A stretch of 7,307 bases of DNA from Lachnospiraceae bacterium UBA3821 (GTDB taxonomy: Bacteria > Bacillota > Clostridia > Lachnospirales > Lachnospiraceae): NCBI GenBank assembly GCA_002368865.1, contig DFDT01000066.1, positions 1 through 7,307 of the forward strand, written 5' to 3'. The position numbers were made by a program, and so were the translations under genes. Under the pieces are notes generated by a model that searched no databases, was not told the origin of the DNA, and saw nothing but the letters and a program-made list of their open reading frames with translations. Positions within the stretch are counted from its first letter, which is position 1; the number at the start of each line of letters is the position of its first letter. Positions 1 through 5,333 of the stretch are shown here, piece by piece.

Positions 1-120
1 CTTGGTTCCAACAATAAGCAGAACGTTGTCCTTGCAACAATCTCCGGGTTGAGCCAGCTCAAGTCCCCCGAAGAGGTTGCAAAGAACCGTGGCAAATCTG
101 TGGATGAGGTTACGGCATAA
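1..120 (+). CDS. rpsE: 30S ribosomal protein S5, C-terminal 39 residues (5' end outside window)
   Basis: The window opens in frame inside a coding sequence that ends at TAA 118-120. The visible 39 residues ([17 protein letters not shown] near the start, then [17 protein letters not shown]) match the C-terminal alpha/beta part of ribosomal protein S5, where the 'GS.N..NVV.AT..GL..L' segment and the 'R.GKSV.E' tail are family hallmarks. S5 sits in the small-subunit body near the decoding site and affects translational fidelity. The start and the N-terminal double-stranded-RNA-binding domain lie upstream of the window. rpmD follows after 15 bases with its own ribosome binding site, as expected for the spc operon, so the two are almost certainly cotranscribed. 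Confidence 0.95.
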   Translation, partial: LGSNNKQNVVLATISGLSQLKSPEEVAKNRGKSVDEVTA

Positions 121-135
121 GGAAGGAGAATTATC

Positions 136-321
136 ATGGCAGATAAGAAGTTAAAGATTACTTTGGCAAAGTCCACCATCGGTGCTGTGCCCAAGAACAA
201 AGCAACTGTTGAATCCATGGGTCTTCGCAAGATTGGCCAGTCCATTATCCTTCCCGATAATGAATCTACCAGAGGACAGATCCGCAAGGTTGGTTATTTG
301 TTAAAAGTTGAAGAAGTATAA
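136..321 (+). CDS. rpmD: 50S ribosomal protein L30
   Basis: This complete 61-residue gene encodes L30, a small protein of the large ribosomal subunit. The N-terminal strand ([11 protein letters not shown], residues 6-16) and the helix with '[14 protein letters not shown]' (about residues 23-36) are the L30 signature, and the usual bacterial length is about 60 residues. The ATG at 136 is preceded by GGAAGGAG at 121-128 with a normal spacing, so the start is secure. It lies 15 bases after rpsE and 20 bases before the rplO ATG, the conserved rpsE-rpmD-rplO order. Nothing in the gene is unusual. Confidence 0.97.
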   Translation: MADKKLKITLAKSTIGAVPKNKATVESMGLRKIGQSIILPDNESTRGQIRKVGYLLKVEEV

Positions 322-326
322 TAGAG

Positions 327-333
327 AAGGAGG
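327..333 (+). promoter_or_regulatory. Ribosome binding site that fixes the rplO start
   Basis: AAGGAGG at 327-333 is a near-perfect Shine-Dalgarno sequence, 8 bases before the ATG at 342. An in-frame GTG at 333 overlaps the last base of this site and so cannot be the start it serves. This supports the 146-residue L15 over the 149-residue reading. Confidence 0.85.
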
Positions 334-341
334 TGTCAGAA

Positions 342-782
342 ATGGAATTATCCAATTTAAGACCCGCTGAAGGTTCAAAGCAGAGTGATAATTTTAGAAG
401 AGGCCGTGGACACGGTTCAGGCAACGGCAAGACCGCAGGTAAGGGACACAAGGGTCAGAAGGCTCGTTCCGGAGCACCCAGACCTGGTTTCGAAGGTGGT
501 CAGATGCCTTTGTACAGACGTATCCCTAAGAGAGGCTTCACAAACAGAAATACAAAAGAAATTGTTGCTATCAATGTAAGCGCTCTGGAGCAGTTCGAGA
601 ACGGTGCTACCGTAGATGCAGCTGCTCTGATCGAAGCAGGCGTTATCAAGAAAGTTGTTGATGGCGTTAAGATCCTCGGAAACGGAGAACTTACCAAGAA
701 GCTCAATGTAAAAGTGAATGCATACAGCGCATCCGCAAAGGAGAAGATTGAGGCAGTTGGTGGAAATGCTGAGGTGATCTAA
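342..782 (+). CDS. rplO: 50S ribosomal protein L15
   Basis: Encodes L15 (146 residues), a large-subunit assembly protein with a long basic, glycine-rich extension that threads into 23S rRNA. That extension is visible at residues 20-42 ([19 protein letters not shown] onward). It is followed by the conserved '[18 protein letters not shown]' segment at 49-66 and the C-terminal L15 signature region ([20 protein letters not shown], about 111-130). The ATG at 342 is preferred over an upstream in-frame GTG at 333, which lies inside the ribosome binding site. The stop TAA (780-782) overlaps the secY ATG by one base, so translation of secY is probably coupled to this gene. Length and content are normal for the family. 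Confidence 0.97.
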   Translation: MELSNLRPAEGSKQSDNFRRGRGHGSGNGKTAGKGHKGQKARSGAPRPGFEGGQMPLYRRIPKRGFTNRNTKEIVAINVSALEQFENGATVDAAALIEAGVIKKVVDGVKILGNGELTKKLNVKVNAYSASAKEKIEAVGGNAEVI

Positions 783-2095
783 TGTTTGAAACACTCAAAA
801 ATGCATTTAAGATCAAAGAGATCCGGAAGAAACTGTTATATACGTTTGGTATGCTGGTAGTCATTCGTCTTGGCTCCCAGCTGCCAAGTCCCGGTATTAA
901 CGGAGAGTTTTTCAAGAACTGGTTTGCACAGCAGACAGGAGATGCATTTAGTTTCTTTGATGCGATCACGGGTGGTTCTTTCCTGAACATGTCCATTTTC
1001 GCATTAAACATCAGCCCTTACATTACTTCCTCCATTATCATGCAGCTGCTCACGATTGCAATCCCCAAACTGGAGGAGATGCAGCGGGACGGCGAAGATG
1101 GAAGAAAGAAAATGGTGGCGATCACTAGATATGTTACAGTGGCGCTGGCTTTGATCCAGGCGACTGCAATGGCAATCGGCTTCGGACGACAGGGTTACCT
1201 CACCGAGTACAATGCGATCAATGTGATCACGGCGGTTGCCGCTTTGACCGCAGGTAGTGCGTTCCTGATGTGGGTCGGTGAGAGAATTACCGAAAACGGT
1301 GTCGGAAACGGTATCTCCATTGTCCTGGTGATCAATATTATTTCCAGATTGCCGGAGGATTTCAGCAATCTGTTTGACCAGTTCGTATTTGGCAAAGCAC
1401 CCGCAACAGCAGTTCTGGCAGCGGTGATCATCTTTGCCATCGTGATCGGTATGGTTGTACTTGTTATCATCTTGAATGACGGTGTCAGAAAGATCCCGGT
1501 ACAGTATGCTAAGAAGGTGCAGGGACGCAAGATGGTAGGCGGACAGACTTCCAACATTCCGTTGAAGGTGAATACCGCAGGCGTGATCCCTATCATTTTT
1601 GCACAGTCCATTATGCAGATGCCGATCATGATCTGTTCCTTTATCGGATACACGGGAACCGGAGTATGGAGTCATATCCTGAAAGGATTGAATTCCAGTT
1701 ACTGGTGTAAGCCTAGTGAACTGATTTACTCCATTGGTTTGTTGGTGTACATTGTATTGATCATTTTCTTTGCATACTTTTATACATCAATCACCTTTAA
1801 TCCGCTGATGATTGCGGACAATATGAAGAAGCAGGGCGGCTTTATTCCCGGTATCAGACCCGGAAAGCCCACCAGTGATTATTTGGAGAAGGTTTTGGAC
1901 TACATCATCTTCATTGGCGCAATCGGTTTAACTATTATAGCGATCATTCCGTATTTCTTTAACGGTGTGTTCGGTGCAAGCGTGTCCTTCGGCGGTACAA
2001 GTCTGATCATTATTGTCAGTGTGGTGCTGGAGACTGTGAAGCAGATTGAGTCCCAGATGCTGGTTCGCAATTATAAGGGATTTTTGGAGAGCTGA
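782..2095 (+). CDS. secY: Preprotein translocase subunit SecY
   Basis: SecY is the channel of the Sec translocon, which moves unfolded proteins across or into the cytoplasmic membrane with SecE, SecG and SecA. The 437-residue product has the expected ten hydrophobic segments, roughly at 17-36, 71-95, 113-133, 145-165, 177-190, 210-232, 265-290, 313-335, 368-392 and 400-417. Family motifs include the plug and second-helix region (SFFDAITGGSFLNMSIFALN, 57-76), VGERITENGVGNGISI (165-180), the cytoplasmic loop RKIPVQYAKK (236-245) and GGFIPGIRPG (352-361), whose arginine 359 is in the SecA/ribosome-contact loop. The ATG overlaps the rplO stop (TAATG), with a weak GAGGTGA upstream, suggesting translational coupling. 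Unusually, secY is followed directly by a strong terminator and a non-standard gene instead of adk. Confidence 0.98.
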   Translation: MFETLKNAFKIKEIRKKLLYTFGMLVVIRLGSQLPSPGINGEFFKNWFAQQTGDAFSFFDAITGGSFLNMSIFALNISPYITSSIIMQLLTIAIPKLEEMQRDGEDGRKKMVAITRYVTVALALIQATAMAIGFGRQGYLTEYNAINVITAVAALTAGSAFLMWVGERITENGVGNGISIVLVINIISRLPEDFSNLFDQFVFGKAPATAVLAAVIIFAIVIGMVVLVIILNDGVRKIPVQYAKKVQGRKMVGGQTSNIPLKVNTAGVIPIIFAQSIMQMPIMICSFIGYTGTGVWSHILKGLNSSYWCKPSELIYSIGLLVYIVLIIFFAYFYTSITFNPLMIADNMKKQGGFIPGIRPGKPTSDYLEKVLDYIIFIGAIGLTIIAIIPYFFNGVFGASVSFGGTSLIIIVSVVLETVKQIESQMLVRNYKGFLES

Positions 2096-2120
2096 TTTCT
2101 ATATGAGTTAAAATGTTTTG

Positions 2121-2153
2121 CTGCACAGTCTGGAAACAGATTGTGCAGTTTTT
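2121..2153 (+). terminator. Strong intrinsic terminator after secY
   Basis: CTGCACAGTCTG (2121-2132) and CAGATTGTGCAG (2137-2148) form a 12-bp stem with a single G-U wobble, closed by a GAAA tetraloop (2133-2136). The stem is followed at once by TTTTT (2149-2153) and then CCTTT. This is a textbook Rho-independent terminator beginning 26 bases after the secY stop. It would end, or strongly reduce, transcription of the upstream ribosomal-protein segment before the acyltransferase gene. On the minus strand the hairpin is not followed by a T-run, so it appears to work in the + direction only. Confidence 0.9.
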
Positions 2154-2170
2154 CCTTTAAAAAATTTTTC

Positions 2171-2176
2171 AGGAGG
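2171..2176 (+). promoter_or_regulatory. Ribosome binding site that fixes the acyltransferase start
   Basis: AGGAGG lies 6 bases before the ATG at 2183. The longer in-frame reading from TTG 2141 would begin inside the 3' arm of the secY terminator and has no such site, so ATG 2183 is taken as the start. Confidence 0.85.
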
Positions 2177-2182
2177 CAGAGC

Positions 2183-3196
2183 ATGTCAGATCAGGAAAGT
2201 AGCAGAAATCGTTCTATAGACATGTTAAAAGGAATATTGATCATCGAAGTGATTACGCTGCATTTTCCGCTTGCAGAAAGCATTCGAAGTGAATTCATCT
2301 TCCCTTTTTGGATCAATTTTGCGGTGCCGTCTTTCTTATTCTTTTCAGGTTATGTACAAAGTTTTTCTATAGAACGCAGAAAAATCCAATGTATGGAAGA
2401 AGCCTACAACAAGAGGTTTATTATAGAAAAGTGCATAAGATTCTTATTGCCGTATTCGATTTTCTTTGTATTTGAGCAGATTTTTTTCAGAGTGATTGGG
2501 ATTTATACTGTGGGAATTGTCCGCTATGGATTGCTTGCGTTACTTTTTGATTACTTAACGGGCGGAAAAGGACAAGGTTCTTATTTTGTTCCGATTGTCA
2601 TACAGATGGTCTTTGTTTTTCCTTTGGTCTATTTTCGAATCAAGAAACACAGATTTCGCGGTCTGATAGAAATTTTTTTGATAAATTTGGGATATGAGGT
2701 GATCAAGCAGGCATACGGTATGAATGACGCTGAGTATCGATTGCTCATCTTTCGCTATCTGTTTATTATTGGATGTGGCTGTTATGCTGCACTTTATGAT
2801 CCGGAAAAGAAACTGAAAAATATTTTATTAACGATAGGGAGTATGACGGTTGGTATTTTATTTATCATATTGTTTTCCTATACTTCTTATGGTGAACATG
2901 CAAAGATATTCACTTATTGGCAAAATACGTCCCTTTTTACAGTGTTGTATCTTGCGCCTATTTTATTTGTTATTGTAAAAAAGTGTCATATCAAGTGCAG
3001 ACCGCTTGAAATAGTGGGAAAGGCTTCGTTCTATATTTTTTTGGTACAAATGGCATATTATATTTATTTTCACTCTGAAGTCGGATTCCAAACTGCAGGA
3101 ATTTCAGAATATATAACAAGTGTGTTAGTTTGTGTTGCGATAGGAATTCTATTTTACCAGATTACAGATCCTGTTTTAAAAAGAACAAGAATATAA
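2183..3196 (+). CDS. Membrane acyltransferase, acyltransferase-3 (PF01757-like) family
   Basis: A 337-residue, very hydrophobic protein. The N-terminus, RNRSIDMLKGILIIEVITLH (residues 8-27), fits the acyltransferase-3 first-helix pattern, in which an Asp, then Lys/Arg-Gly, then a His (here H27) ending the first helix are conserved. The helix-2 motif FFSGY (53-57), the GSYFVPIVIQ stretch (132-141) and the C-terminal 'GKASFYIFLVQM' helix (279-290) also fit. About ten membrane helices are expected. Family members transfer acetyl or other acyl groups to sugars of surface polysaccharides, wall polymers or exported metabolites, using acyl donors from the cytoplasm. The substrate here cannot be read, though the 'D..KG' variant resembles fucose-4-O-acetylase-like members. 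The gene is clearly more AT-rich than its neighbours (32% and 38% GC in two 60-base lines counted, against about 47% in adk). It interrupts the usual secY-adk junction, and both facts suggest later acquisition. Confidence 0.85.
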   Translation: MSDQESSRNRSIDMLKGILIIEVITLHFPLAESIRSEFIFPFWINFAVPSFLFFSGYVQSFSIERRKIQCMEEAYNKRFIIEKCIRFLLPYSIFFVFEQIFFRVIGIYTVGIVRYGLLALLFDYLTGGKGQGSYFVPIVIQMVFVFPLVYFRIKKHRFRGLIEIFLINLGYEVIKQAYGMNDAEYRLLIFRYLFIIGCGCYAALYDPEKKLKNILLTIGSMTVGILFIILFSYTSYGEHAKIFTYWQNTSLFTVLYLAPILFVIVKKCHIKCRPLEIVGKASFYIFLVQMAYYIYFHSEVGFQTAGISEYITSVLVCVAIGILFYQITDPVLKRTRI

Positions 3197-3205
3197 AATT
3201 AGATA

Positions 3206-3234
3206 TTGCAAACTCCGTATAAAAAAGCTAAAAT
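3206..3234 (+). promoter_or_regulatory. Candidate sigma-A promoter for the adk-map-infA block
   Basis: TTGCAA (3206-3211, 4 of 6 matches to TTGACA) is followed after exactly 17 bases by TAAAAT (3229-3234, 5 of 6 matches to TATAAT). The transcription start would fall near 3241, leaving about a 60-base AT-rich leader before adk, whose own site GGAGG is at 3289-3293. The palindrome ATATTAATAT (3233-3242) overlaps the start region. The promoter sits just downstream of the acyltransferase stop, where adk would need a restart after the terminator at 2121. AT-rich DNA yields chance matches, so this remains a prediction. Confidence 0.6.
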
Positions 3235-3302
3235 ATTAATATGTATGCGCAAAAACAATGCTGTAAGTAATATAAAAAAATATTTAGCGGAGGAAAAGCA
3301 TT

Positions 3303-3944
3303 ATGAAGATTATTATGTTAGGTGCACCCGGTGCCGGCAAAGGCACCCAGGCAAAGATGATCGCTGAGAAATACGGAATCCCCCATGTTTCCACAGGCGA
3401 TATTTTCCGTGCGAATATCAAGAACGGCACGGAGCTTGGCAAAGAGGCAAAGAAGTATATGGATCAGGGACTTCTGGTTCCCGATGAGCTGACCGTGAAG
3501 ATTCTGCTGGATCGCGTGGCACAGCCGGATTGTAAAAACGGTTATGTGCTGGACGGTTTCCCCAGAACAATCCCCCAGGCAGAAGTGCTTGACAAGGCGC
3601 TCTCGGAGCTGGGCGATTCCATTGATTATGCAATCAACGTGGATGTACCCGATGAGAATATCGTAAAGAGAATGTCAGGCAGACGCGCATGTGTAACCTG
3701 TGGCGCAACCTATCATATAGAGCATGTACCCCCCAAGAAAGAAGGCATCTGTGACAAGTGCGGCGCAGAGCTGATCCTGCGTGATGATGACAAGCCGGAG
3801 ACTGTGTTGAACCGTCTGAAAGTTTATCATGACCAGACGCAGCCGTTGATTGATTTCTACACGGCGAAGGGTGTGCTCAAGACGGTTGACGGCACGGTAG
3901 ACATGAAGGATGTATTTAACGCCATCGTTGACATTCTGGGATGA
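3303..3944 (+). CDS. adk: Adenylate kinase (zinc-lid form)
   Basis: Adenylate kinase interconverts ATP + AMP and 2 ADP in the cytoplasm. The 213-residue product has the P-loop GAPGAGKGT (7-15), the AMP-binding region with STGD (30-33), the DGFPRT motif (84-89) and the arginines of GRR (127-128). The lid carries four cysteines, C130, C133, C150 and C153, in two CxxC pairs, the structural zinc site typical of many Gram-positive enzymes. R160 and R171 occupy the usual phosphate-contacting positions. The length is normal for the long-lid form. The start ATG follows GGAGG (3289-3293) by 9 bases. Here adk is separated from secY by an inserted gene and probably has its own promoter; map follows after 46 bases. 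Confidence 0.98.
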   Translation: MKIIMLGAPGAGKGTQAKMIAEKYGIPHVSTGDIFRANIKNGTELGKEAKKYMDQGLLVPDELTVKILLDRVAQPDCKNGYVLDGFPRTIPQAEVLDKALSELGDSIDYAINVDVPDENIVKRMSGRRACVTCGATYHIEHVPPKKEGICDKCGAELILRDDDKPETVLNRLKVYHDQTQPLIDFYTAKGVLKTVDGTVDMKDVFNAIVDILG

Positions 3945-3958
3945 CGCGGAGCGTCATC
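3940..3958 (+). other. Small perfect hairpin at the adk stop codon
   Basis: GATGACGC (3940-3947) and GCGTCATC (3951-3958) are perfect inverted repeats around a GGA loop. The left arm contains the adk TGA stop (3942-3944). No T-run follows, so it is not an intrinsic terminator. It could stabilise or separate the adk and map parts of the mRNA, or be chance. Confidence 0.5.
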
Positions 3959-3990
3959 ATGAAAGTGTGATGGAAAGGAAGTAAGGCAAA

Positions 3991-4749
3991 ATGGCTATTA
4001 CAGTCAAATCTCAGAGAGAGATCGAACTCATGCGCGAGTCCTGCAAATTGCTCGGCGATGTGTTCCACAACATGGAGAAAGCGATCAGACCCGGAATCTC
4101 TACCAAGGATATCGATATTTTGGGAGAGAAGCTGATCCGGGCACATGGCTGCGTTCCGAATTTTCTGCACTATAACGGATACCCCGCATCAATCTGTGTA
4201 TCCGTAAATGATGAGGTTGTACATGGAATTCCACACAAGGATCATATTCTGCAGGAGGGCGATATCGTCAGCCTTGACGCGGGATTGATCTATAAAGGGT
4301 ATCACTCGGATATGGCGAGAACATTTCCGGTGGGTCAGGTCACTGAGGAGGCGAAACTCCTGATCGAGCGGACCAGGCAGAGCTTTTTTGACGGAATTAA
4401 AATGGCAAAAGCAGGGAATCATTTGTTTGATATCTCCAATGCGATTGACGCGTCCATCAGGCCTTACGGTTATGGAATTGTACGTGATCTGGTGGGACAC
4501 GGCATCGGCACAAAGCTGCATGAGGATCCCCAGATTCCGAACTTCGCGCAGAAGCGGAGAGGTCCGAAGATCTTAGCAGGAATGACTTTTGCAATTGAGC
4601 CCATGATCAATATCGGCAGAGCGGATGTGGAGTGGCTGGATGACGACTGGACGGTCGTGACGGAGGATGGATCTCTGTCCGCCCACTACGAAAATACGAT
4701 CCTGATCACGGAAGGGGAGCCGGAAATCCTTACTTTGTATGAGAAGTAA
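3991..4749 (+). CDS. map: Methionine aminopeptidase, type I
   Basis: This cytosolic two-metal peptidase removes the initiator methionine from new proteins with a small second residue. The 252-residue protein contains the complete metal-binding set of the family: D96 (in SLDAG), D107 (in HSDMART), H170 (in GHGIG), E203 (in AIEPM) and E234 (in YENT). H78 in the VVHGIP segment corresponds to the substrate-contacting histidine. Nothing precedes the catalytic domain, so it is the short bacterial type I form without an N-terminal zinc extension. The ATG at 3991 lies after AAGGA/TAAGG-type sites at about 3974-3986, an ordinary start. It is flanked by adk (46 bases) and the KOW gene (64 bases), the usual order in Bacillota. 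Confidence 0.97.
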   Translation: MAITVKSQREIELMRESCKLLGDVFHNMEKAIRPGISTKDIDILGEKLIRAHGCVPNFLHYNGYPASICVSVNDEVVHGIPHKDHILQEGDIVSLDAGLIYKGYHSDMARTFPVGQVTEEAKLLIERTRQSFFDGIKMAKAGNHLFDISNAIDASIRPYGYGIVRDLVGHGIGTKLHEDPQIPNFAQKRRGPKILAGMTFAIEPMINIGRADVEWLDDDWTVVTEDGSLSAHYENTILITEGEPEILTLYEK

Positions 4750-4813
4750 AAGCCTGCCGCACAGAATGGGGGCGCGGCCGGCGCATGAAATCTGAAAGGG
4801 CAGGAAAGATGGC

Positions 4814-5071
4814 ATGATAGGACAATTTGTGACATCAAAGGCAGGTCATGATAAGGGAACACTTTATGTGGTGGTCGCGGAAGCGGGGGATTATGTCATG
4901 CTGAGCGACGGACTGTTGAAGCCGTTAGCTGCTCCCAAGAAAAAACGCAGAAAACACATACAGCCGATCCGGCAGATGATCAGTCAGGAAACGCTGGATG
5001 CACTGCAAAACGGGACAGCCAAAGATGAGCAGATCCGATATGCAATCAGACACTATCAACCCGGTATATAA
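4814..5071 (+). CDS. KOW-domain RNA-binding protein (ribosomal L14e/L6e/L27e-like)
   Basis: A small basic protein of 85 residues. The N-terminal part ([19 protein letters not shown], residues 3-21) has the KOW-motif pattern of a short beta barrel with a central Gly-x-Asp-Lys-Gly turn. A strongly basic stretch, KKKRRKH (42-48), and a short helical tail follow. KOW folds bind rRNA in L24, L27e, L14e and NusG, so RNA or ribosome binding is likely, but the actual job is unknown to me. A similar gene sits between map and infA in many Bacillota (ybzG of Bacillus subtilis is, from memory, the equivalent), so this is a conserved resident of the operon and not cargo. The start is ATG 4814 with AGGAAAG at 4802-4808; an ATG at 4809 hits a stop after two codons. 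infA follows after 17 bases. Confidence 0.88.
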   Translation: MIGQFVTSKAGHDKGTLYVVVAEAGDYVMLSDGLLKPLAAPKKKRRKHIQPIRQMISQETLDALQNGTAKDEQIRYAIRHYQPGI

Positions 5072-5088
5072 AAAGTTGGAGGAAATGT

Positions 5089-5307
5089 ATGTCAAAGAGT
5101 GATGTAATCGAAATTGAAGGAACCGTAGTGGAGAAGCTTCCCAATACCATGTTCCGTGTTGAACTGGAAAACGGGCACAGAGTGCTGGCAACGATCAGTG
5201 GTAAACTCCGTCAGAACTTTATCCGTATTCTGCCCGGAGATAAGGTGACATTAGAGTTGTCTCCCTATGATCTGACAAAGGGACGTATTATCTGGCGAGA
5301 TAAATAG
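5089..5307 (+). CDS. infA: Translation initiation factor IF-1
   Basis: IF-1 binds the A site of the 30S subunit and works with IF-2 and IF-3 to select the initiator tRNA. The 72-residue product is a full-length S1-type OB fold with the family segments [15 protein letters not shown] (5-19), FRVELENGH (22-30), [14 protein letters not shown] (40-53) and [12 protein letters not shown] (56-67). GGAGG at 5078-5082 lies 6 bases before the ATG. Another ATG at 5085 is out of frame and reaches a stop after five codons. The usual next gene, rpmJ, is displaced by about 1.9 kb by a membrane-protein gene that begins only 26 bases downstream, with no terminator in between. Confidence 0.98.
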   Translation: MSKSDVIEIEGTVVEKLPNTMFRVELENGHRVLATISGKLRQNFIRILPGDKVTLELSPYDLTKGRIIWRDK

Positions 5308-5320
5308 AACTTATGGGTCA

Positions 5321-5326
5321 AAAGGA
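5321..5326 (+). promoter_or_regulatory. Ribosome binding site that fixes the membrane-protein start
   Basis: AAAGGA lies 7 bases before the ATG at 5334. The upstream in-frame ATG at 5313 has no purine-rich site in front of it, so the shorter 594-residue protein starting MKRIAVKY is preferred. The seven extra residues of the longer reading are polar and not needed for the first membrane helix. Confidence 0.75.
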
Positions 5327-5333
5327 ATTTCTT

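Noticed and set aside
333..341. GTG 333 as the rplO start.
   Set aside because: It overlaps the Shine-Dalgarno sequence itself; ATG 342 has ideal spacing and gives the usual L15 N-terminus.
1004..1675. Long minus-strand open frame (223 codons) opposite secY.
   Set aside because: Composition is His/Asp/Arg-rich and low in hydrophobic structure, as expected from the reverse complement of a membrane-protein gene; no ribosome binding site or known motif.
2084..2114. Possible promoter TTGGAG-19-TAAAAT for the acyltransferase gene.
   Set aside because: Poor -35 and overlong spacer, and its transcripts would begin at the terminator hairpin. Read-through from secY seems equally plausible.
2141..2182. 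Longer acyltransferase start at TTG 2141, adding 14 residues (MCSFSFKKFFRRQS).
   Set aside because: It would begin inside the 3' arm of the secY terminator and has no ribosome binding site, whereas AGGAGG sits 6 bases before ATG 2183.
3271..3284. TATAAA box and AT-rich inverted repeat just upstream of adk as a second promoter.
   Set aside because: No acceptable -35 at 16-18 bases; low-complexity AT sequence yields such matches readily.
5313..5333. ATG 5313 as the start of the large membrane protein.
   Set aside because: No ribosome binding site precedes it; AAAGGA serves ATG 5334. A repeated CTTATG explains the two nearby ATGs.
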